Origin: Polyangium aurulentum
GTDB taxonomy: Bacteria > Myxococcota_A > Polyangia > Polyangiales > Polyangiaceae
Direction: 5' to 3'
Length of the DNA: 60,142 bases
Assembly: GCA_945875545.1 (NCBI GenBank)
Contig: CAMCKZ010000008.1
Location: forward strand, 1 to 60,142
The notes under the pieces are model-generated. The model searched no databases, was not told the DNA's origin, and saw only the letters and a list, made by a program, of their open reading frames with translations. Made by a program: the position numbers and the translations under genes. Positions 8,455-15,204 of the stretch are shown piece by piece (the first letter of the stretch is position 1; every line of letters starts with the position of its first letter).

Positions 8455-9660
8455 GTGATTAGCTTCGAAGACGTTGAAAGAGCACGTGCACGCATAGGCC
8501 AGAGCGTTTTTCTGTCGCCGTGCGCCTACAGCGAAATGTTGAGCCAGGAAACCGGCTCCAAGTGCTGGCTAAAGCTCGAGAATCTTCAGATGACGGGCTC
8601 TTTTAAAGAGCGCGGGGCGGCCAACAAGCTCCTCACCCTCGATGCATCCGAGCGCGCGCGCGGGGTCATCTGCGCCTCCGCCGGCAACCACGCTCAGGGG
8701 GTCGCGTACCACGCCACGCGCCTCGGCATGAGCGCGACCATCGTGATGCCCGAGACGACGCCGCTCACGAAAATTCAGGCCACCACGCGCTTCGGCGGCA
8801 AGATTATCTTGCACGGCACGAGCTACGACGAGGCTTTCGAGGAGGCCAAGCGCATCGAAGCGCTCGAGAATCGGGTCTTCGTTCACGCCTTCAACGACGA
8901 CCTCGTGATGGCGGGGCAGGGCACCATCGGTCTCGAGCTTCTCGAGCAAAATCCCTACCTCGACGCGATCGTCGTGGCCATCGGCGGCGGCGGTCTCGCG
9001 GCCGGTGTCGCGGTGGCGGTCAAAGAGACGAACCCCAAGATCAAAGTGTACGGCGTGCAGGTGAGCTCCCACGCCGCCATGAAGAGCGCCATCGCAGCGG
9101 GTGAGCCTGTCACCTTGCCGCCCGCGCGAACCCTCGCTGAAGGCATCGCTGTGCGCCGCGTAGGCGACAAAACCTTCGAGGTGGTTCGCAAGTACATCGA
9201 CGACATCGTGGTGGTCGACGAAGAAGAAATCGCCGAGGCCATCTTGGCGCTCTTGGAGCGCGAAAAAACCGTCGCCGAGGGCGCGGGCGCGGCACCTTTG
9301 GCAGCGCTTCTGCACCGACGGTTGCCCCTCGAGGGCAAACGCGTTGGCGTCATTGTGTGCGGAGGCAACATCGACATGCACCTCCTGGGGCGCGTCATCG
9401 AGCGTGGCCTCGTGAAGTCCGGGCGCATGGTCAAGATGCGCTTGAAAATTCCCGACGTGGCAGGCTCCCTCGCGCGCGTTGCCAATCTTGTGGCGCAGGC
9501 GCGCTCGAACATTGTGCAGATCAATCACGAACGCACGTTTAGCGACGCCGCGCTCAATGAAACAGACGTCGAAATCGTCCTGGAAACGCGCGGTTTTGAC
9601 CACGCGCAAGAGGTCAAAGACTTGCTCCAAGCGAGCGGTTACGGCGTCACGATTCGCTGA
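8455..9660 (+). CDS. ilvA: Threonine ammonia-lyase with C-terminal ACT domain
   Basis: Fold-type II PLP enzyme that deaminates threonine (or serine) to 2-oxobutyrate and ammonia. The PLP lysine is in GSFKERGAANK (K51 from the GTG at 8455). The phosphate-binding loop GGGGLAAG is at about residues 178-185 and the Asn loop SAGNHAQG at about 76-83. Residues about 325-401 form an ACT domain (MVKMRLKIPDVAGSLARV), the allosteric module of the short catabolic/biosynthetic TdcB-like forms. The start is uncertain: the frame also opens at a GTG at 8437, but homologues usually begin with a sequence like ISFEDV, which fits 8455. It diverges from the exported-protein gene with a gap under 100 bases. A second, ACT-less paralogue lies at 48508. 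Confidence 0.92.
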   Translation: MISFEDVERARARIGQSVFLSPCAYSEMLSQETGSKCWLKLENLQMTGSFKERGAANKLLTLDASERARGVICASAGNHAQGVAYHATRLGMSATIVMPETTPLTKIQATTRFGGKIILHGTSYDEAFEEAKRIEALENRVFVHAFNDDLVMAGQGTIGLELLEQNPYLDAIVVAIGGGGLAAGVAVAVKETNPKIKVYGVQVSSHAAMKSAIAAGEPVTLPPARTLAEGIAVRRVGDKTFEVVRKYIDDIVVVDEEEIAEAILALLEREKTVAEGAGAAPLAALLHRRLPLEGKRVGVIVCGGNIDMHLLGRVIERGLVKSGRMVKMRLKIPDVAGSLARVANLVAQARSNIVQINHERTFSDAALNETDVEIVLETRGFDHAQEVKDLLQASGYGVTIR

Positions 9661-9686
9661 TTCCCATTCTTCGAGGGCTTCAAAAC

Positions 9687-10097
9687 ATGAGCACGGTCAA
9701 ACGCATCGACCACGTGGCGTACCTCGTTCCGAACATCGACGCCGCCCTCGTGGCTTTCGCCGCACTGGGGCTTGAGCCAAGCTCGCGAGAGCTTGTGGCG
9801 TCGCAGAAAACCGAGGCGTGCCTGCTGCCCATCGCCGACGGAAATATCGAGCTCATCTCGCCGGCGGGCAACGAGAGTCTTCAGCGATTTCTCGCCAAGC
9901 GCGGCCCCGGTCTGCATCACATTGCTCTCGAGGTCGAGAGCATCGAGCTCTTTCTCGCAGACCTTGAGGCGAAAGGTATTCCGCTGATCGACCGGGTCGC
10001 GCGCATCGGCGCCCGCGGTCACAAGGTGGCGTTCGTGCACCCAAAAGCCTTCGGCGGGTTGCTCGTCGAGCTCGTTGAAATAGCTTCCCATGAGTGA
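9687..10097 (+). CDS. mce: Methylmalonyl-CoA epimerase
   Basis: 136 residues, the usual length for this glyoxalase/VOC-fold enzyme, which interconverts (2R)- and (2S)-methylmalonyl-CoA. Expected metal ligands are visible: His in RIDHVAYLV (H9), His in GPGLHHIALEV (H77/H78) and Glu in GLLVELVE near the C terminus. It links propionyl-CoA carboxylation to the adenosylcobalamin-dependent mutase; the adenosyltransferase at 35584 belongs to the same chemistry, but the mutase itself is not in the window. It begins 26 bases after the threonine ammonia-lyase, whose 2-oxobutyrate product feeds propionyl-CoA, so the pairing makes metabolic sense. Its end overlaps the next gene by eight bases. Confidence 0.93.
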   Translation: MSTVKRIDHVAYLVPNIDAALVAFAALGLEPSSRELVASQKTEACLLPIADGNIELISPAGNESLQRFLAKRGPGLHHIALEVESIELFLADLEAKGIPLIDRVARIGARGHKVAFVHPKAFGGLLVELVEIASHE

Positions 10098-11124
10098 GGG
10101 CCGGCATCGCCGTCCCACGCGTTTGCGAGGGTTTTCACTGGCCTTCGTCGTCGTCGGCATCGGGTTCGTCGTGCCAGTCGCATGCCCTCGCGTGGCGACC
10201 GCCGCAGAGGCGATCGTGTCGGTGGCGGTGCGCGCGAAAGCCCGCCGCGCTGCCCAAGACGGAGAGGCCTGTTTCGCGCGCGGCGACCTCCCCGGGGCGC
10301 TTGCGGCATTCGTGCAGTCTGCAACCTTATTTCCAATGCCATCGACCCTTCGCGACGTCGCTCGAACCCTCGACGCCCTAGGGCGCATTCGCGAGGCCGT
10401 CGCAGCATACGACGCCTATATTGCGGCATGTGGCACCGCATACGCGGCAGAAAGGGAGACCGCGGGCCGGCGAGCCCTGGTCCTTCGCGCGTCTCCCGGT
10501 CACATGACGCTCCGCGGATCACCAGGCGAAACGCGGGTAACCGTCGATGGGGCGGGCATTTACGAGGGCCTTCCTCTGGAGCTTGACTTGGCCCCGGGCG
10601 AGCACGTTTTGCGCCTGGAGGCGCGCGGGTTTGGGTCCCAGGATGTCGTCCTTGTGGTGGACTACGCGTCCACGATGACGCCCGCTGTCGACCTCGAAGC
10701 GGACGCGCCAAGACCCATGGTGCCCATCATCGAGGTTGGCCGCGCGGAGCCCGTCGCGCTCCCGGTGGCCGTCGTGGTGCAGGCTGGGCCGACGATGGTC
10801 GCGGCGGAACGGTCGTGGGCGCGCGAACACACGGCGGGGCTTTTTTTGGCGGGCCTGGCGGCAGGCGCTTTCACGGTCGCGGGCGTGTTTGGAGCGCAGT
10901 CGTTGAAGGCCCAGCGCGGGTTTGCAACGCACCCCTCGGCGGACGCCGCTGATCGCGGGGAACGCGCTGGATTCATTAGCGATTGTGCCATCGGCGTCGG
11001 GGCATTTTTGGCGGCGGCGTCCGTCGCATTTCTCCTGCCGTCACGCGAGGCACCGCCGACGGCTCGCGTGTATTTTACACCTTTTATCGGTGTGTCTGCG
11101 TTCGGCGCGACGGGGGAGTTTTGA
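10090..11124 (+). CDS. Exported protein with TPR-like and PEGA-like domains and membrane helices
   Basis: 344 residues. An N-terminal hydrophobic segment (about 14-36) is a signal or anchor. Residues about 45-125 look like tetratricopeptide helices (ACFARGDLPGALAAF, then a repeat with LDALGRIREAVAAYDAY). Residues about 140-200 fit a PEGA-type beta domain (VTVDGAGIYEGLPLELDLAPGEH). Two hydrophobic segments follow (about 250-270 and 300-322). This TPR-PEGA-TM layout recurs in many copies in Polyangia genomes and has no established role; a cell-surface or envelope scaffold function is inference. It overlaps the epimerase by eight bases and the downstream lipoprotein by one base. Confidence 0.7.
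   Translation: MSEGRHRRPTRLRGFSLAFVVVGIGFVVPVACPRVATAAEAIVSVAVRAKARRAAQDGEACFARGDLPGALAAFVQSATLFPMPSTLRDVARTLDALGRIREAVAAYDAYIAACGTAYAAERETAGRRALVLRASPGHMTLRGSPGETRVTVDGAGIYEGLPLELDLAPGEHVLRLEARGFGSQDVVLVVDYASTMTPAVDLEADAPRPMVPIIEVGRAEPVALPVAVVVQAGPTMVAAERSWAREHTAGLFLAGLAAGAFTVAGVFGAQSLKAQRGFATHPSADAADRGERAGFISDCAIGVGAFLAAASVAFLLPSREAPPTARVYFTPFIGVSAFGATGEF
10313..10323. repeat. TGCA-N3-TGCA element
   Basis: TGCAGTCTGCA inside the PEGA-type gene, read as Val-Gln-Ser-Ala. Confidence 0.75.
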
Positions 11125-11372
11125 TGGCTCGTTCGTGCCCGGTCGCCGTATTGGCGGGCCTCGGGATGGCGCTAGCCTCGTGCAGTTTGGCCGTCGAGTT
11201 CGACCGATCGCGCCTCGAGACGGACGCGATGCCAGCGGTGCCAGGCCCCGATGCGGCGGACGCCAACCGTCTCGACGACGCCGCGGCGGACGCCCTTTCG
11301 CCCAGCGATTCACCGTCCACGCCGGCGCTGCACGCGGACGCAGGCGAGCCAGGCGACGCGTCACACTTCTAG
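11124..11372 (+). CDS. Small lipoprotein, Asp/Ala/Pro-rich
   Basis: 82 residues. The ATG at 11124 shares a base with the stop of the PEGA-type gene (TGATG), a classic coupled start. The signal sequence ends in the lipobox LASC (about residues 20-23). The mature part is low-complexity and acidic, with many Asp, Ala, Pro and Ser and no aromatic core, so it is probably an unfolded tail or linker on the outer membrane. Similar short disordered lipoproteins are common in myxobacteria. Function unknown; it probably acts with the PEGA protein it is coupled to. Confidence 0.6.
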   Translation: MARSCPVAVLAGLGMALASCSLAVEFDRSRLETDAMPAVPGPDAADANRLDDAAADALSPSDSPSTPALHADAGEPGDASHF

Positions 11373-11390
11373 GCGACGCTCGGAACCGCG

Positions 11391-11762
11391 TCAGCTGCCG
11401 ATCGGTTCGATGCGAACGCGTGCCGTGCTCTCGCGCGCGCATCCGAAGGCGTCGAAAAAAGTTCGCTGCCATCGTTGGGCCTTTGAGTAGCGAATATGAA
11501 TCGGAACTTCGTGCCTCTCCACATCGCGGAAATGGCGGAGCAGCGTGGAGATCGTGCTCGAGTTGAAGAAGTCCAACGTCGTAAAATCGTGCATCAAACC
11601 GACGCGCAGCATGCGGGCGCGAACAATCACTTCGCTGAGGTACGGGTCCAACAATGACTGCGGATCCATCGCGACGCTCTTGCCGTGCCACTGCACCACC
11701 ACGCCGCGCGGGTCGACAATCACCTGCAACAAAAGGTCACCGAGTTGATGACGATCGGACAT
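11391..11762 (-). CDS. STAS-like small protein
   Basis: 123 residues, no signal peptide. The central part (FTTLDFFNSSTISTLLRHFRDVE, positions about 60-83, then beta/alpha elements) resembles the STAS fold of anti-anti-sigma factors, where the Ser after the loop is the phosphorylation site: here NSST (about 68-71). The N-terminal 45 residues include a beta-rich segment with VVQWHGKSVAM. Such proteins act in partner-switching with a kinase of the RsbW type, but no such kinase is adjacent. Ends 18 bases from the convergent lipoprotein gene. Assignment rests on pattern only. Confidence 0.5.
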   Translation of the reverse strand: MSDRHQLGDLLLQVIVDPRGVVVQWHGKSVAMDPQSLLDPYLSEVIVRARMLRVGLMHDFTTLDFFNSSTISTLLRHFRDVERHEVPIHIRYSKAQRWQRTFFDAFGCARESTARVRIEPIGS

Positions 11763-12195
11763 TCTGTCAAGTCTCCACGGGATTCAGCGATGCGTCGGTT
11801 GTGGCGCCACACGAGGTGACGGAAGGAATGCAGCCCGCCGTCTGCCACGATCCGCACACGCTAGCACTCCTGAAGGCTGGCAGCGCAAGGGAGATGGCGC
11901 GGGACTTGGCTCAGACGTGCGCGATTTTCGTTCAGTTAGACCCCATCGGGGTATTCGACCGCCGAAGGCCGCTCCAGAAAATCGGCGGGAGCCGCCTCTG
12001 AGGAGCTGGGGAAGCGCGTAGCGGCGATCGGCTACCCACACCCCATGCTATGGTAGCCCGCTTCGCTTTTGGGCGAGGGTCTCTCGCGTGGGTCTTTTCA
12101 CTGGAACAAGTGCTCGGACCTTTTTCGGCGAAGCTCTAGATAGCGCCCTTTTTCCGAAGCGGCCGGCGAGGCGGCGTAAGCCCCTGAAAAGGGCG
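11763..12195. other. Intergenic region with two inverted repeats
   Basis: A 433-base stretch between two minus-strand genes with no convincing coding frame; the ORFs crossing it have shadow-like Arg/Ser/Pro composition. It holds GGCTACC (12030-12036) facing GGTAGCC (12052-12058). It also holds TAGCGCCCTTTT (12141-12152) facing AAAAGGGCGCTA (12187-12198), a 12-base perfect inverted repeat whose right arm includes the stop codon of the 47-residue membrane protein gene. The second could form a long hairpin in the 3' end of that minus-strand transcript and act as a terminator or stabiliser. There is no clean T-run. Confidence 0.5.
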
Positions 12196-12339
12196 CTAGT
12201 GGCCCATACGGCCTGCGAACGTCTTCAGGATGAAGAACGCGAGGGCCAGGGTGGCAACGCCGATGGCGATGAGTTTGGGGGCCGTCCACGCCTCTTCTTG
12301 CGGGGTGATGATTCGCTTGAACTCGCTTGGCATGGTCAT
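12196..12339 (-). CDS. 47-residue single-span membrane protein
   Basis: Too short for most gene finders. It starts at the ATG at 12339, with GAGAGG placed about eight bases upstream on the minus strand as a ribosome site. A hydrophilic N-terminal 20 residues (MPSEFKRIITPQEEAW from residue 3) precede one clear membrane helix (LIAIGVATLALAFFIL, about 24-39) and a basic tail. It follows the GT2 gene at a short distance, so it is probably the last gene of the FAD-GT2 cluster. Small membrane proteins of this kind often sit in glycosyltransferase complexes, but that role is inference. Confidence 0.65.
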   Translation of the reverse strand: MTMPSEFKRIITPQEEAWTAPKLIAIGVATLALAFFILKTFAGRMGH

Positions 12340-12357
12340 TGGAAAAACCTCTCGTGG

Positions 12358-13089
12358 TCAGCCCGCGATACGAATCGCGTAGGTGAGCTTGATAATGCTC
12401 TTTAGAACGTTCGGCACGCGCTTGAAAAGGTTGATGCTCGGCGGACGCTTCTCCATCACGCGTACAGGGATTTCCCTCGTGGAAATACGGGCCCTGTCGG
12501 CGCGAATGACAAACTCGCTCGCGAAAACGTCTTTGTCGATGACGCACGCGCGCGCGGTGTCGACGAGAGCGTCGCGGCGAAACGCCTTGAGGCCGTGGGT
12601 GTCGGTGCCGCGAAATCCGAGCAGCACCTTGAGAAGACCCGAATAGGCCATGCTCGCCACGTGGCGAATCATCGGGCGGTCGTCTTCGGCCCCCACCGCG
12701 AGCTTGGAGCCGATCACCAAGTCGGCCTCTTGACGCTCGAGAAGGTCGATGGCGCGCTTGTGAAAATCGGCGTCGCACAGGTCGATCTCTTCGCAGATCA
12801 CAAACTCGCCGCGGGCCAAGAGAATACCCTGGCGAAGAGCCTTCCCGTAGTTCGGCTCGCCGAGGCTCATCGCCCGCACGACGCCTACTTCATCGTTCGC
12901 GAAGCGTTCCGCGAGCTGCTCGGCAATTTCGACGGTCTTATCCTTCGAGCCATTTTCCGCGAGAATGATTTCGTACGTCCAGCCCGTTTCCGCGAGCCGA
13001 TCCCGCAGGTCGATCACGGCCGAATGGAGAATCGCCTCTTCGTTGTAAATGGGAATCACGATGGAAATACGCGGGTCGGCGACGGCCAT
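12358..13089 (-). CDS. Family 2 glycosyltransferase (DPM1-like)
   Basis: 243 residues, GT-A fold, no membrane segment. SIVIPIYNEEAIL (residues about 9-21) is the nucleotide-binding start, ENGSKDKT (about 45-52) the diphosphate loop, and the metal-binding acidic motif appears as EEIDLCDADF (about 99-108). The length and end (ISTREIPVRVMEKRPPS) resemble dolichyl/polyprenyl-phosphate mannosyl- or glucosyltransferases of bacteria, which load a sugar on a polyprenyl phosphate. It lies 24 bases downstream of the FAD oxidoreductase gene and 18 bases upstream of the small membrane protein, so the three form a cluster. The sugar is unknown. Confidence 0.8.
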   Translation of the reverse strand: MAVADPRISIVIPIYNEEAILHSAVIDLRDRLAETGWTYEIILAENGSKDKTVEIAEQLAERFANDEVGVVRAMSLGEPNYGKALRQGILLARGEFVICEEIDLCDADFHKRAIDLLERQEADLVIGSKLAVGAEDDRPMIRHVASMAYSGLLKVLLGFRGTDTHGLKAFRRDALVDTARACVIDKDVFASEFVIRADRARISTREIPVRVMEKRPPSINLFKRVPNVLKSIIKLTYAIRIAG

Positions 13090-13113
13090 GGGGGAGGGGA
13101 ACCTTTCGAGCGT

Positions 13114-14415
13114 TTAGCTAAGGAAAAGACGTGCTTTTTGAGCAGCGTCGCGGCCAAAAATGAGAGCGTCTTCCATCGACGAGTAGTTCCAGTCGCCGTA
13201 GCGACCCGCCGCAACAATGCGTGCATTCTGCACGAATGGTTTGACGACCTCGAGGGATGAAAAATACGCGTGGTCAAAAATCACGTAGGCGTAATCGATG
13301 CGTCGAGGGCGAGCGAAGGCCACATCGTCTGGCGACGACAGAATGCCCATTTCGATCATGCCGCTGACGACCTGCGGAAGAACCTCGGCCATGATCGGCT
13401 CTTCGCGGCTCGCAAGCTCAACGTAAAAACACGCGCCGTTTTCGGGCGCCATCGCGGCACTGAAATGCGAGTAGCAACCAAGGCGATAAAACGGGTATTT
13501 TTCCTCGGGAACGTACACCCAATGGTGGTCAGTTTTGGAGGGCACTTTGATGGCCACATCGAGGTACCAAAGGGGGTTGCATCGAAGCTTGGCTGCCGCC
13601 GCCACTACCGGCTCGGGCACGCCCTTCAAGGCTTGCACGAAGGGCCGGAGCGGGGCCGTGGTGATGAGCGAATCGTAGGTGACAATTTCGTCGTCGAAGT
13701 GCAGCTCGCGCTTCTCCCAGTCGATGTGCGAGGGCGCGCGGCTGTATTCGATCTCGGGAAGATCCCGGGCCATGCCCTTCGGAAGTTCGCCGATGCCGAG
13801 GCGCGGGTAGACGAAAGATGTATTGTACCCGAGTTCGCGATCGTTCAGACCGACGGCGCCGGCAACGACGTCTTCGAGCTTGGGAAGGGGTACAAAGCGT
13901 TGGCACCAATCGGCGGTAATTTCCGAAGGATGCACCCCCCACAAGCGGCAGTTGTACGGGATCATGAAGTGGCGTGAAATGCCCTCGCCGAACTTCTGCA
14001 AGCAATATTCTTCGAAGTTTTTCGGCGCGACGGTGTGAGGCGTGGCCTGCGCTTGAATGAAGCCGAGGAGGCACTCGTAGGCGACCTCGGGCGGCAATCC
14101 GAAGGTGTTCGCCTGAAACGGGTAACGCGTATAAACCCCGTGGAGCCACACGCGCGAGCGGCGATTGACCTCCACCCAATCGTTGCCGATCCACCGCATC
14201 ACGAGTTCGCGAATGGCCGGATCGCGGAGGTGCAGCAAGTGCCCCGTTTTATCGAAGCGGTAGCCCGCCTCAACATGCGTGGTGGCATGCCCTCCGGCGT
14301 GCGGTTGGCGTTCGAAAATGCGAAAGGGCACGCCATCGCGTTTCAGGTGGAAGGCGGCCGACATTCCGGTCAGGCCGGCGCCGAGGATGGCGATGGGCGT
14401 ATGCGAGCGATTCAT
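13114..14415 (-). CDS. FAD-dependent oxidoreductase, UDP-galactopyranose-mutase/protoporphyrinogen-oxidase-like
   Basis: 433 residues. The Rossmann FAD motif ILGAGLTGMSAAFHLKRDG starts at residue 9, followed by the acidic residue in FERQPHAGGHA, then GYRFDKTGHLLHL as in UDP-galactopyranose mutase and related amine-oxidase-fold proteins. The C terminus has the second FAD contact, NARIVAAGRYGDWNYSSMEDAL (residues about 402-423 region). Proteins of this family beside GT2 enzymes are commonly annotated as protoporphyrinogen oxidase-like or NAD(P)-binding proteins in glycan clusters. Reaction unknown; involvement in cell-surface sugar chemistry with the downstream GT2 is inference from context. 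Diverges from ssb. Confidence 0.75.
   Translation of the reverse strand: MNRSHTPIAILGAGLTGMSAAFHLKRDGVPFRIFERQPHAGGHATTHVEAGYRFDKTGHLLHLRDPAIRELVMRWIGNDWVEVNRRSRVWLHGVYTRYPFQANTFGLPPEVAYECLLGFIQAQATPHTVAPKNFEEYCLQKFGEGISRHFMIPYNCRLWGVHPSEITADWCQRFVPLPKLEDVVAGAVGLNDRELGYNTSFVYPRLGIGELPKGMARDLPEIEYSRAPSHIDWEKRELHFDDEIVTYDSLITTAPLRPFVQALKGVPEPVVAAAAKLRCNPLWYLDVAIKVPSKTDHHWVYVPEEKYPFYRLGCYSHFSAAMAPENGACFYVELASREEPIMAEVLPQVVSGMIEMGILSSPDDVAFARPRRIDYAYVIFDHAYFSSLEVVKPFVQNARIVAAGRYGDWNYSSMEDALIFGRDAAQKARLFLS
13222..13232. repeat. TGCA-N3-TGCA element
   Basis: TGCATTCTGCA in the FAD oxidoreductase gene, read on the coding strand as Val-Gln-Asn-Ala, in the second FAD contact segment. Confidence 0.75.
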
Positions 14416-14563
14416 GGCTTACTTATGAGTTCGGCGGTTGCCTACGCGAGGAAGACGCCCTGTGCATCCGCTTTATTCTGTAGGGGCGCGTTCTTCGCTT
14501 TACTTTCGCTGTTTCACTTCCCGTTAAGGGCGGCTATCCGCCGTGGCTTCACGAGGAGAAGCT

Positions 14564-15139
14564 ATGGCTGACGGACTCAACAAGGTCATGTTGTTTGGAA
14601 CACTTGGGGCAGATGCGGAGCTTCGCCTCACGCAGGGCGGCCAGGCACTCCTAAAAATTCGCATGGCGACGAACGAGAGCTACCTCGACAAGGGCGGACA
14701 ACGTGTAGAGCGCACCGAATGGCACCAGGTCACGCTGTGGGGCAAGCGCGCCGAAGGTCTTGCAAAATACCTCACCAAAGGCAGTTCGATCTTCGTTGAA
14801 GGCTCGCTGCGCACGGAGAGCTACGAGAAAAATGGCGAAAAGCGCTACAGCACGTCGGTGAACGCCTCGAACATCATTCTTGCAGGCGGGCGCCGCGGCG
14901 AGTCGGCTGGGGCGAGCGAGGGCGGCAACTACGCCAACAGTGGCGGTGGTGGTGGCGGCAGCAGTGGCGGCGGCGGAAACTACGGCGGCGGTGGTGGAAA
15001 TTATGGGGGCGGCGGGGCTCGTACGGGCAACCCGCAGCCGCGCCAAGCACCGGCTTTTGACCAGGGCGGTGGCTCCGGCGGAGACGAGTTTGCGGGCGGC
15101 GGCGACTTCGGTCCCGGCGACGACGACATCCCATTTTGA
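14564..15139 (+). CDS. ssb: Single-stranded DNA-binding protein
   Basis: 191 residues. The ATG at 14564 is set by GAGGAG at 14553-14558; a GTG-type start upstream adds seven residues without support. Residues 1-112 are the OB fold (NKVMLFGTLGADAELR, then WHQVTLWGKRAEGLAKYL). Residues about 115-175 are a Gly/Asn/Tyr-rich disordered linker with several GGGGNYGG-like repeats. The last six residues, DDDIPF, are the acidic tip that recruits repair and replication proteins. A short stem GGCGG-CTAT-CCGCC (14529-14542) sits in the leader. Stands alone, followed by gcvP after a 65-base gap. Confidence 0.95.
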   Translation: MADGLNKVMLFGTLGADAELRLTQGGQALLKIRMATNESYLDKGGQRVERTEWHQVTLWGKRAEGLAKYLTKGSSIFVEGSLRTESYEKNGEKRYSTSVNASNIILAGGRRGESAGASEGGNYANSGGGGGGSSGGGGNYGGGGGNYGGGGARTGNPQPRQAPAFDQGGGSGGDEFAGGGDFGPGDDDIPF

Positions 15140-15146
15140 TCCAATT

Positions 15147-15177
15147 CGCCTCGCCATGCGAATCCGCTAGCGAGGCG
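15147..15177 (+). terminator. Hairpin between ssb and gcvP
   Basis: CGCCTCGC (15147-15154) pairs exactly with GCGAGGCG (15170-15177) across a 15-base loop. It starts eight bases after the ssb stop. There is no T-run after it, so it may be a weak terminator or only a 3' stabilising stem for the ssb message. Confidence 0.4.
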
Positions 15178-15204
15178 ACAAACCACTGATTTATTGAGGT
15201 ATTT

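Noticed and set aside
12088-12405. 105-residue plus-strand ORF
   Set aside because: Antisense to the 47-residue membrane protein and its flank; no ribosome site.
15140-15204. Possible glycine riboswitch before gcvP
   Set aside because: The gap is only 65 bases, with one hairpin and none of the aptamer core.
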